Below, in pieces: positions 1-5,271 of a stretch of 6,318 nucleotides of DNA. Each line of letters begins with the position of its first letter. Position 1 is the stretch's first letter. Position numbers and translations under genes: made by a program. Origin of the DNA: JAKVCB01 sp963578605 (lineage in GTDB: Bacteria > Planctomycetota > Planctomycetia > Pirellulales > Lacipirellulaceae); the NCBI GenBank assembly GCA_963578605.1, contig CAUZEA010000203.1:1-6318 (forward strand). The letters run 5' to 3'. The notes under the pieces are model-generated. The model had not been told where the DNA came from. It searched no databases and worked only from the letters and a program-made list of their open reading frames with translations.

Positions 1-945
1 GGTCGGCAACACCATGTCACCGATGCAGAAATACAAAAGGTGATGACCGTCTGTGATCGCACTTGGCGAACCATTATTGCCCTCTCACGATACGGTGGTC
101 TCCGATGCCCTAGCGAGGTGGTCGAGCTCCGGTGGGAACATGTTAATTTCGAGACGAAACGGATATATGTGGACGTACCAAAACTGGAATATCGTCCCGA
201 CAAAAAGAGTCGAGTTATCCCACTGTTCCCTGAATTGGAACCGATACTGGCAGACGCTTTCGCAGCCGCACCCGATGGTGCGGAGTACGTCATGCCGGAC
301 GATATAAGAAATCGTGCAATTGGGCCAAAGGGTTATCGGAACTGTAACCTGCGCCAAAGATTCACACGATTGATCAAAAGGGCAGGTGTCAAGCCGTGGT
401 CCAGACCGTTCAACAATATGCGGGGCAGTCGCGAAACGGATTTGGCCAGAGAGTATCCATCGCACGTGCTCGAGAGCTGGCTGGGCCACTCGACAAAGAT
501 CGCCAGCAAACATTACCTGATGGTCACCGAAGACGACTTCCAGAAGGCAACCCACAGCAGCGCAAAATGCAGCGCACAAACAGCGCAAAACGCAGCGCAG
601 CAGCCACAGGCACCGTGCGGCAGGGATTCGCAAAAGAAAACCGAAAGCGATAGCGAGACACCGGTTATGCGAACCGGTGCGAGCCCAGGCCAGAGGGTGC
701 CAACCGCCAGAGCGGTCGGGGAGGGATTCGAACCTTTGTCAAAAACCTCGGGGAATACGCAATTCACCAGAAAACTGGCACAGAATCCGGCACAGTTGAC
801 ACAGAAAACGGTCCAATCGATGCCGATCTTCAGCAGCTCATCACCCTCTGGCCGCAGTTGGCGGCCAGTGTTCGCGAAGCACTCCTTCAGCAGGCCTCAC
901 AGTCACTTACCAGAGGCCCCTAGAAGGGCCTCTGTGGGCGATTGA
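1..945 (+). CDS. Tyrosine recombinase/integrase, 5'-truncated by window edge
   Basis: Site-specific DNA integrase of the phage tyrosine-recombinase family, catalytic domain only. The frame is open from base 1 (reading GRQHHVTDAEIQK before the GTG at 40), so the N-terminal DNA-binding domain lies outside the window. Numbering from the GTG at 40, visible catalytic elements are Arg22 in GLRCPSE, a Lys in RPDKKSR (about 55-56), Arg128 in NNMRGSRE, His150 in WLGH and the nucleophile Tyr159 in KHYL. The usual first His of the HxxR box is Asn125, which I recall as common in planctomycete integrases. After about residue 175 the protein becomes an Ala/Gln/Ser-rich low-complexity tail (SAQTAQNAAQQ) and then reads VGEGFEP across a tRNA-like 3' end at 713-734. 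Beyond that the frame-1 tail is Ser/Pro/Arg-rich and looks non-natural, so the true C-terminus is uncertain. Fold assignment is secure; mobility of the element is inferred. Confidence 0.88.
   Translation, partial: GRQHHVTDAEIQKVMTVCDRTWRTIIALSRYGGLRCPSEVVELRWEHVNFETKRIYVDVPKLEYRPDKKSRVIPLFPELEPILADAFAAAPDGAEYVMPDDIRNRAIGPKGYRNCNLRQRFTRLIKRAGVKPWSRPFNNMRGSRETDLAREYPSHVLESWLGHSTKIASKHYLMVTEDDFQKATHSSAKCSAQTAQNAAQQPQAPCGRDSQKKTESDSETPVMRTGASPGQRVPTARAVGEGFEPLSKTSGNTQFTRKLAQNPAQLTQKTVQSMPIFSSSSPSGRSWRPVFAKHSFSRPHSHLPEAPRRASVGD
654..923 (+). other. Open frame-3 segment, possible displaced integrase C-terminus
   Basis: This stretch is open in the third frame from the TAG at 651-653 to the TAG at 921-923, with no usable ATG or GTG start. 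It reads GRGGIRTF across the tRNA-like core, then NLGEYAIHQKTGTESG, then an amphipathic-looking stretch DADLQQLITLWPQLAASV with a following REALLQQ, ending in TRGP. Composition here looks more protein-like than the Ser/Arg-rich frame-1 tail over the same bases. I recall similar D-DL-x-x-x-I-x-x-W-P-x-L tails in planctomycete integrase-associated sequences, but could not check this. It may be the authentic tail of the integrase, displaced by an indel, or a remnant of an earlier element. No translation start is visible. Confidence 0.35.
713..734 (-). other. tRNA 3'-end fragment (T-arm plus acceptor), likely att core
   Basis: On the minus strand these 22 nt read as a T-loop TTCGAAT, a 3' T-stem strand CCCTC, a seven-base acceptor 3' strand CCCGACC and a discriminator G. 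The 5' T-stem strand would be GAGGG in an intact tRNA; only its last two bases (GG) are present, and the sequence then becomes AAA. Homology therefore appears to stop at 734. No anticodon arm, D arm or 5' acceptor strand follows. G at the discriminator position suggests tRNA-Ser. A tRNA 3' end beside an integrase catalytic domain is the expected attachment-site core for an element that inserts into a tRNA gene. The tRNA reading is direct; the att role is inference. Confidence 0.6.
911..934 (+). terminator. Perfect 9-bp hairpin at end of integrase region
   Basis: CAGAGGCCC (911-919) pairs perfectly with GGGCCTCTG (926-934) around a six-base loop CTAGAA. The loop contains the frame-3 stop codon TAG (921-923). 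No run of T follows, so it is not a canonical intrinsic terminator, but its position at the end of the integrase region fits a 3' mRNA structure. Confidence 0.4.
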
Positions 946-957
946 TCTGGAGGTGTT

Positions 958-979
958 GCACACCCCAATAGGGGTGTGC
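958..979. terminator. Second perfect 9-bp hairpin, possible terminator
   Basis: GCACACCCC (958-966) and GGGGTGTGC (971-979) form a perfect 9-bp stem with the loop AATA, 23 bases after the first hairpin. There is no T tract on the plus side. It could be a terminator, a structured element end or a recombination-site arm; the sequence alone does not decide. Confidence 0.35.
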
Positions 980-1239
980 CGGAGACAGGAGTTTGCCCAC
1001 GCCCCCCCAGGGTGCAATAAGTACCCTTGGTTGTCTGCAAAATAGTGCGCACAAAAAAAGGGACCACACCAAAACATGGGGTGCCCCAGTTGCGCAACAG
1101 GACGACTTCGCACTCGCCGCTACCTCTTTGTGCCACAGTGGGACGTCGCGCAGGTCCTGCGCAAGATCGCCTCTCGGAACCAAACTTATGTCAAAAAAAC
1201 TGCACGCGGAAACAAGCGATTTGCCGGAACAATATCCGC

Positions 1240-1259
1240 TTGAACTCGACCCACCCCCC
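1240..1259 (+). repeat. 20-bp direct repeat, copy 1 (downstream of FGE-like gene)
   Basis: TTGAACTCGACCCACCCCCC. It matches bases 2450-2469 with one mismatch (G versus A at the ninth base) in the same orientation. The following bases are also related (GGTCAAAC here, ATCAAGAAC in the other copy). The two copies bracket the minus-strand FGE-like gene. Confidence 0.6.
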
Positions 1260-1272
1260 GGTCAAACTTCGC

Positions 1273-1287
1273 CCCGGCTACGCCGGG
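1273..1287 (-). terminator. GC-rich hairpin just past the FGE-like gene stop
   Basis: CCCGGC (1273-1278) pairs with GCCGGG (1282-1287) around a three-base loop, 15 bases beyond the stop codon of the minus-strand gene. On the minus strand it is followed by a weak T-containing run (GAAGTTTGAC). It could help end that transcript. Eleven of its bases recur inverted at 6272-6282, so it may belong to a dispersed GC repeat. Confidence 0.35.
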
Positions 1288-1302
1288 CAAGGGGTAAAGT
1301 GG

Positions 1303-2346
1303 TTAAGGTGATAAGGGGATAGTCATGGCCAAACGAAAACCGGCATTGGGGTAACGGTTGTCCGGTTGGTTGCTGAGGCGGTTGGCAGCACGAACGTCCT
1401 CCGGGTGATCGTTGAACGCCCCGCCACGCAACACACGGTATACGCCCGACGTTGGACCTGTCGGATCTCTCACCACCTTCAGGCTGTCATAAGGGGCGTA
1501 CCAGTCCTGGCACCACTCCCACACGTTGCCGTGCATGTCGTACAAGCCCCAAGCGTTCGGTTTCTTCTCGCCAACCGGATGTGTGGTGTTTTCCGAATTG
1601 GCCAAATACCATGCATACTCGCCAAGCTGGGAAACATCATCCCCAAAGCTGTAAGCGGTCGTCGTTCCCGCACGGCAGGCGTATTCCCACTCGGCTTCAG
1701 TCGGCAACCGATATTCCACCCCTTCCCGCAGTCTCAGCACGCCGCAAAATGCTACCGCATCGTTCCAATTGATATTGTTAACGGGCTTGTTCGCGTCTTG
1801 GGTAAGGCTGGGATTTTTACCTATCACCTGTTCGTACTGCTGCTGCGTCACTTCATACGCACCCAAATAAAACGGCTGCGTGATCTTCACCCGACATGCG
1901 CCTCTCGTAAACAGACCCGGGGGGATCAGGTTAAATTCCACGCCAATAGAGTCCTTGATAAAGACAGGTGTGCCAAGGTGATCGGCCCAGGCTTTTTGAT
2001 GGGCTTTGGCTTGATCACTACCAAACGGGGCAACAGCCTGCGGTGGATCCAACGACCGGGCCTGCGGGACTGGAAGCGATTGCCGCTCTTGAAATGGATT
2101 TTCCGCCGTGTGCTGCGTCAGAAACTGCTGGTCTTCCGCGCAGAGCTTCTCCAGCGGCACCTGGAACTGTTTGCCATCCTGGCGGCGAAGTAATACTATA
2201 TTCCCTCGGACTTCCTCTAATTCAGCGGTCACGCTGAACTTCCCGGTAGTGTCCGTCCAGGTGCGTTCTACCCCCCAAGAAGTACCGGCAAGCAGGGTAA
2301 TGGTGATCCCGATTGCAAACAGTCGTTTGTAAGTGCGACCAGTCAT
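1303..2346 (-). CDS. Secreted SHD1 + FGE-sulfatase-like domain protein
   Basis: Exported protein of a type common in planctomycetes; function unknown. The frame opens at 2385, but I choose the ATG at 2346 (residue 14 of the longer form) because it gives a clean signal peptide (MTGRTYKRLF then a hydrophobic AIGITITLLAG) and has a G-rich stretch GGGGGG eight bases upstream. In longer-form numbering, an SHD1-like domain spans about 39-90 (RTWTDTTGKFSV, VLLRRQDGKQFQVPLEKL), followed by a Gln/Pro-rich linker and an FGE/SUMF1 C-type-lectin-like domain at about 148-354. Hallmarks are FYLGAYEVTQQQY, RLPTEAEWEYACRAGT, GLYDMHGNVWEWCQDWY, RVLRGGAF and NAGFRLA. The two catalytic cysteines that true FGEs carry after RGGSW are absent (NDHPEDVRAANR), and the loop between LIPPGLFTRGA and the next strand is short. 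Enzymatic formylglycine formation is therefore unlikely; a binding role is more plausible. A long plus-strand ORF opposite is a shadow. Confidence 0.9.
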   Translation of the reverse strand: MTGRTYKRLFAIGITITLLAGTSWGVERTWTDTTGKFSVTAELEEVRGNIVLLRRQDGKQFQVPLEKLCAEDQQFLTQHTAENPFQERQSLPVPQARSLDPPQAVAPFGSDQAKAHQKAWADHLGTPVFIKDSIGVEFNLIPPGLFTRGACRVKITQPFYLGAYEVTQQQYEQVIGKNPSLTQDANKPVNNINWNDAVAFCGVLRLREGVEYRLPTEAEWEYACRAGTTTAYSFGDDVSQLGEYAWYLANSENTTHPVGEKKPNAWGLYDMHGNVWEWCQDWYAPYDSLKVVRDPTGPTSGVYRVLRGGAFNDHPEDVRAANRLSNQPDNRYPNAGFRLAMTIPLSP

Positions 2347-2449
2347 AGCGATTTCCCCCCGTGCAAACGCTTTTACATCGGCCATATCCAGCGGGGTCTA
2401 TCCTACCTTGCCGGGTATACGTCATCCACCGGATCGATATGCCGACCGG

Positions 2450-2469
2450 TTGAACTCAACCCACCCCCC
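2450..2469 (+). repeat. 20-bp direct repeat, copy 2 (upstream of FGE-like gene)
   Basis: TTGAACTCAACCCACCCCCC, a one-mismatch direct copy of 1240-1259. It lies in the divergent intergenic region between the FGE-like gene and the pentapeptide-repeat gene, about 100 bases upstream of the former's chosen start and just before the palindrome at 2487-2503. Confidence 0.6.
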
Positions 2470-2486
2470 ATCAAGAACCGGACCTT

Positions 2487-2503
2487 TGTAAACGTTGTTT
2501 ACA
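2487..2503. promoter_or_regulatory. 17-bp operator-like palindrome
   Basis: TGTAAACGTTGTTTACA: two perfect 7-base arms (2487-2493 and 2497-2503) around GTT. The spacing and the TGTAAAC arms resemble dimeric repressor operators of the LacI/GntR type. It lies in the divergent intergenic region, about 119 bases upstream of the chosen pentapeptide-gene start and about 140 bases upstream of the FGE-like gene, so it could control either. No regulator gene is in the window. Confidence 0.45.
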
Positions 2504-2621
2504 TTTGAGTTGTGGCATCCTCACCGGGGCGATATGGGAAGGGCAAAACATTGCCCCCACACCAGCGACAGATCATACTGGCCAGTGGTATTCCGCAGGT
2601 CCCTTTCGCTGGATTCCACTA

Positions 2622-3104
2622 ATGCGTCTGGTTACGCTGTTTCTGATCGCCGCTTTTGCGGCGTCTACTGTGGGTGCTGCTTCGTACCAGAAGAACGACG
2701 GTACGATTGTTGATCCGATCATGAACCATCATTGGTACAGCGACAGCCCTCACTCCTACAGCGGGGCAAACCTGGAGCCCGAAGCGGAGCTGTCCGACGC
2801 GAACCTGTCCTACGCGGATCTGAACCGCGCGAACCTGAACAACGCGGACCTGTCCAACGCGTACCTGTGGGGCGCAACCCTGTCCTACGCGGATCTGACC
2901 AATGTGAACCTGGAAAACGCGTTCCTGGAGTCCACACGCCTGTGGCACGCGAACCTGACCGACGCGGACCTGACCGACGCGGACCTGCGTCGCGCGAGCC
3001 TGTGGCACGCGAACCTCACCGGCGCAAACCTGTACGGCACGGTCCTGGACGGACGCCGCCAGTGGCAAGGAAAGCCGCTCGAGCTGGGCTACGGACGAAA
3101 ATAG
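2622..3104 (+). CDS. Secreted pentapeptide-repeat protein
   Basis: Small exported protein of 160 residues. The frame extends upstream to a TTG at 2505, but the ATG at 2622 gives a textbook signal peptide (MRLVTLFLIAAFAASTVGA, cleavage near residue 19-20) with a weak GGA about eight bases upstream. After a short polar segment (YQKNDGTIVDPIMNHHWYSD) comes an array of A(D/N)LxX pentapeptides. Leucines fall every five residues without a break from residue 57 to residue 142, which is 18 positions, predicting a right-handed quadrilateral beta-helix of about 4.5 coils. A short tail follows (DGRRQWQGKPLELGYGRK). Pentapeptide proteins of this kind have no common enzymatic activity; DNA-mimic gyrase protectors are cytoplasmic, so the signal peptide argues against that role. 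It is probably periplasmic or surface-located. The function is not known. No partner gene is co-transcribed closely. Confidence 0.85.
   Translation: MRLVTLFLIAAFAASTVGAASYQKNDGTIVDPIMNHHWYSDSPHSYSGANLEPEAELSDANLSYADLNRANLNNADLSNAYLWGATLSYADLTNVNLENAFLESTRLWHANLTDADLTDADLRRASLWHANLTGANLYGTVLDGRRQWQGKPLELGYGRK
2784..3053 (+). repeat. 15-bp-period coding repeats in pentapeptide gene
   Basis: DNA-level repetition underlying the pentapeptides. A perfect 15-bp tandem pair ACCGACGCGGACCTG occupies 2958-2972 and 2973-2987. Longer-range copies are 18 bp at 2939-2956 and 2999-3016 (60 bp apart, four pentapeptides, one helix coil) and 20 bp at 2804-2823 and 2879-2898 (75 bp apart, five pentapeptides). 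This indicates recent expansion by duplication. Confidence 0.75.
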
Positions 3105-3241
3105 ACAAGAATCTCACCACGCCCTAGCCACGGAGGGGGGCGCAACTTGTTAGAATGGCTAGCGCTGCGAGCTTGGACCAGCTCCAGACACAGTCCAAAT
3201 GGGAAATCTCGGTTTAGATCTGGGCTGTACCGTTTGGGTAA

Positions 3242-3256
3242 GTTGCCCAGTGCAAC
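3242..3256 (+). other. Small hairpin in leader of sialidase-like gene
   Basis: GTTGC (3242-3246) pairs with GCAAC (3252-3256) around CCAGT, in the 174-base gap before the sialidase-like gene. It is short and could be chance. A second weak stem, GAGCT/AGCTC at 3169-3184, lies in the same gap. No clear promoter hexamers were seen. Confidence 0.2.
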
Positions 3257-3314
3257 CCGGGCTTGAACGGTTACCTCCATGGAACTTCCTCCTGCTTCGA
3301 ACGAAAATACAAAG

Positions 3315-4643
3315 ATGATGAAGAAGACCGAACTCTCACGACGCGCGTGGCTGAAAGCCGCAGGCGCAGTAGGCCTAGCTGGAACTGGCTTGAACGGGAG
3401 ATCGCGGCAGGCAACCGCCCACGAAGCCGATTCTCACGACTGGTTCGAGCACGATGAATTGGGCGCCCTTTGCGCTAACTTCAGCGAGACCGAGAAGGCG
3501 AAGTTCCGCAAAGCCGGAGACCTGCTTGAGGTACAGCCTGTCTGCCTTCCGCGAGGCGAGTGGCTCTACCGGGACTCGGGCGGCAATCCGATGACCCATC
3601 TCGGCTGGCCGATTGCCGTCAAGATCGACAGCGTGATCCATGTGTTTCACCCAAGAACCTTCTGGCATGTTCGCAAACGAGGGCAGCAGGGCAATCCGGA
3701 GGAGTGCTGCGGGGCGGCCGTGGCGCGTTCGACCGACGACGGCCGGACCTTCCGGCCGGTTCCCTGGTTGAAACACAGTTGTCTGGACGACCTGGGGCCG
3801 CGGGATCGAACGACCCATTTTGTAGGATCGGGCGGCAACGGCGCCGGCGTGATGGACGGGAAGATCGTCGTCACTGCGGCCCGAGGAGCTTATCGGTCGG
3901 AGGACAACGGCAACACGTGGCAATATCTCCCCGGAGCGGGTGGTCCGGAACAGGTCCCCACCCTACCGAGTTTTGGACAGGGGCCGAGTCTGCTCGTTCA
4001 TCCAAAAAAAGGGCTCGTTTCGATCGGGGTGACCACGGATCAGAAACTCCTGCTGAGGACTTCACAGGACTACGGCAGCACCTGGCGGGAAGAGGTTTAT
4101 CAGATTGACGAACCGCTTCAGGAGCCGTCTGGAACGATCTATCAAGGGAATCTCATCCTCATGCCGCGTCACGATGAGAATCGATACACGCAGTTCTGGT
4201 CCGACGACGGCTGGGCGCCATTTCGCAAAGCCCGCACGAACATCACCCGAGGGGAACGGGACACCACCGACGTGAAATATAACCACGTGTCCAAGAGAAT
4301 CGAGGCGATCGTCACCAACAGGATGGGCGGCGGCCCAGGGCACGAGCATGACAACTGCATGACCATCAACCTGTGGAGTATCGCCCCAGACGAGTTCATG
4401 GCCGGCTCCGGCGACTGGAGGTTTGAAGGGACGCTGGTACGGTCGGAAGGCAGAGAGCATGATCGCAACAATGCTCTTGGGCTCGACCGGGACGGTATGC
4501 ATCCCGGCGGTACGATCATCGATGCGAAGCAAGGCGTTCAATACATCTATATTTACATGGGGTTTTTCTCGGGACCTTCGGGCATATACCAGATTAAGCG
4601 GACGCTCGACACGAACGCGCTCCGAGAGCATCTCGTGCAATGA
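3315..4643 (+). CDS. Tat-exported sialidase-like (Asp-box/BNR) protein
   Basis: Predicted exported beta-propeller protein related to exo-sialidases. The frame begins at an ATG at 3279; I prefer the ATG pair at 3315/3318 because it leaves a short n-region (MMKKTEL) before the twin-arginine signal SRRAWLK and a hydrophobic AAGAVGLAGTGL. No strong ribosome-binding site marks any of these starts. In numbering from 3279, Asp boxes (S-x-D-x-G-x-T-W/F) are STDDGRTF at 151-158, SEDNGNTW at 207-214 and SQDYGSTW at 262-269, with a degenerate WSDDGWAPF at 307-315. These are the turn motifs of six-bladed sialidase propellers. I could not confirm the FRIP motif or the arginine triad, so true sialidase activity is unproven; many planctomycete paralogues act on, or bind, other glycans. 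It stands alone: about 170 bases separate it from the pentapeptide gene, and the next gene is convergent. Length (about 442 residues) fits the family. Confidence 0.85.
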   Translation: MMKKTELSRRAWLKAAGAVGLAGTGLNGRSRQATAHEADSHDWFEHDELGALCANFSETEKAKFRKAGDLLEVQPVCLPRGEWLYRDSGGNPMTHLGWPIAVKIDSVIHVFHPRTFWHVRKRGQQGNPEECCGAAVARSTDDGRTFRPVPWLKHSCLDDLGPRDRTTHFVGSGGNGAGVMDGKIVVTAARGAYRSEDNGNTWQYLPGAGGPEQVPTLPSFGQGPSLLVHPKKGLVSIGVTTDQKLLLRTSQDYGSTWREEVYQIDEPLQEPSGTIYQGNLILMPRHDENRYTQFWSDDGWAPFRKARTNITRGERDTTDVKYNHVSKRIEAIVTNRMGGGPGHEHDNCMTINLWSIAPDEFMAGSGDWRFEGTLVRSEGREHDRNNALGLDRDGMHPGGTIIDAKQGVQYIYIYMGFFSGPSGIYQIKRTLDTNALREHLVQ

Positions 4644-4704
4644 CCGGCGGCATTCCGGGCAAATTACCCAAGAACTTTTGCAGTGAGCATCCGGGTGGCG
4701 GGCA

Positions 4705-4718
4705 CTGGGCGGCCCCAG
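4705..4718. terminator. Weak GC hairpin between convergent genes
   Basis: CTGGG (4705-4709) pairs with CCCAG (4714-4718) around CGGC. It sits in the 96-base gap between the convergent sialidase-like and small membrane-protein genes, where a bidirectional terminator is expected. The stem is only five base pairs and has no T tract, so the call is weak. Confidence 0.25.
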
Positions 4719-4739
4719 GGACCGTTGGTCACTCGGCTG

Positions 4740-5045
4740 TCATTTGGGGGTTGTCATGTATACCTTCCCCCAGTCGATAACAAATCCTCTGTTGATTGTC
4801 ACGGCCGTCCCGTTAACTGCAGTAACTTTGCCGACGATGCGACTTGGGCCTCCAGAGCCAATGTCCAAAGATACTTTAAACTCATCACCAACCTTTGGCA
4901 GCGGGATTGGAGTATTCGGTATGCGATTCAGATAAATCGACGGTATGAGTATCAACGCAAGCAGAATGATCACGGGTCGTTCCCAGCGGGACCAGAAAGC
5001 GGATTTTATCGCAGACACAAAAGGTGCAAGGCGTTCCACTGCCAT
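4740..5045 (-). CDS. Small single-pass membrane protein, unknown function
   Basis: A 101-residue protein. The start at 5045 is well supported: GGGAGGG lies seven bases upstream of the ATG. Residues 1-22 are basic and amphipathic (AIKSAFWSRWER), residues 24-39 form a hydrophobic segment (PVIILLALILIPSIYL) with basic residues before it, suggesting an N-in membrane anchor, and residues 50-101 form a small soluble domain rich in short beta-like stretches (VGDEFKVSL, RIVGKVTAVNGTAVTI). The soluble part resembles a small beta-barrel, but I recognise no family. It faces the sialidase-like gene tail to tail. An upstream minus-strand ORF overlaps its start by 40 bases, so translational coupling is possible. 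Real gene likely; function unknown. Confidence 0.68.
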   Translation of the reverse strand: MAVERLAPFVSAIKSAFWSRWERPVIILLALILIPSIYLNRIPNTPIPLPKVGDEFKVSLDIGSGGPSRIVGKVTAVNGTAVTINRGFVIDWGKVYMTTPK

Positions 5046-5227
5046 TTGTCGGCCCTCCCAGGTTTGAGTTGCTCGTCCTCAACATACTCCAAACGCACCC
5101 CGGCAAAAATGCGAGGTGATCCCGTAGGGTAAAAATATTCAGCCGAACTGTAAGTGCCACTCTCGACTAAGGTTGTCGTGGCTCGGCAATCGCCGACTTC
5201 GGCCGATTGACAACGGTCATGGCACAT
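5006..5227 (-). CDS. Possible short or truncated ORF upstream of membrane protein
   Basis: A 73-residue open frame from an ATG at 5227, overlapping the start of the next gene by 40 bases. The middle part (about residues 23-54: SGTYSSAEYFYPTGSPRIF, then AGVRLEYVEDEQL) looks like genuine protein, whereas the first 20 residues (MCHDRCQSAEVGDCRA) lie in DNA that probably belongs to the flank of the transposase gene. One reading is the 3' end of a gene whose 5' part was removed by the insertion to its right; another is chance. No family recognised and no clear ribosome-binding site at 5227. Confidence 0.35.
   Translation of the reverse strand: MCHDRCQSAEVGDCRATTTLVESGTYSSAEYFYPTGSPRIFAGVRLEYVEDEQLKPGRADKWQWNALHLLCLR
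5053..5059 (-). promoter_or_regulatory. Strong Shine-Dalgarno for small membrane protein
   Basis: Minus-strand GGGAGGG with seven bases (CCGACAA) before the ATG at 5045. It is the clearest ribosome-binding site in the window and fixes this start. It lies inside the overlapping ORF 5006-5227. Confidence 0.65.
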
Positions 5228-5230
5228 CGC

Positions 5231-5259
5231 ATGCTGACCGAATCTCCCAAATTCAGCAT
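5231..5259. repeat. Inverted repeat upstream of transposase
   Basis: ATGCTGA (5231-5237) and TCAGCAT (5253-5259) form a perfect 7-base inverted repeat 12 bases before the transposase start. A further hairpin TCGGC/GCCGA lies at 5183-5196. Either may be part of the left end or leader of the insertion element; no matching right end is present because the element is cut. Confidence 0.3.
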
Positions 5260-5271
5260 CCGGGGCATTCC

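Larger units (their letters stand above)
946..1302. other. Non-coding region with several inverted repeats
   Basis: About 357 bases without a convincing gene; the short ORFs here overlap in all frames and carry no recognisable domain. Structures seen are the 958-979 hairpin; a palindrome GTGCGCAC near 1046-1053; and TTGCGCA (1090-1096) pairing with TGCGCAA (1158-1164), extended by GGAC/GTCC (1100-1103 with 1154-1157) to suggest a larger imperfect stem. The right part carries one copy of a 20-bp repeat (1240-1259) and a GC hairpin (1273-1287). It may be the outer part of the integrase-bearing element plus the 3' flank of the next gene. Confidence 0.5.

Noticed and set aside
713..800. Complete tRNA gene on the minus strand
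   Set aside because: Only the T-loop, the 3' T-stem strand and the acceptor 3' strand are present; no anticodon arm, D arm or 5' acceptor strand can be found upstream.
993..1322. Short overlapping ORFs in the gap after the integrase
   Set aside because: They have no recognisable motif, overlap one another on both strands, and cross hairpins and the 20-bp repeat.
1303..1440. Diversity-generating retroelement variable region
   Set aside because: Ordinary FGE-like proteins share this C-terminal layout, and no template repeat or reverse transcriptase is present in the window; kept only as a check under the FGE finding.
1366..2193. Long plus-strand ORF of 275 codons opposite the FGE-like gene
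   Set aside because: The minus strand has multiple FGE hallmarks and a signal peptide; the plus-strand product has no domain and is Arg/Leu/Pro-rich, as expected for an antisense shadow.
2784..3053. Possible CRISPR array
   Set aside because: Repeats are 15-bp period, continuous and in a coding frame, with no unique spacers.
2619..3068. Minus-strand and third-frame repeat ORFs across the pentapeptide gene
   Set aside because: Their regular V-R-V-x-Q or R-E-P repeats follow automatically from the 15-bp coding period of the real gene.
3375..4640. Several 60-190-codon ORFs opposite or out of frame with the sialidase-like gene
   Set aside because: The Asp boxes and Tat signal fix the plus-strand frame; the others lack motifs.
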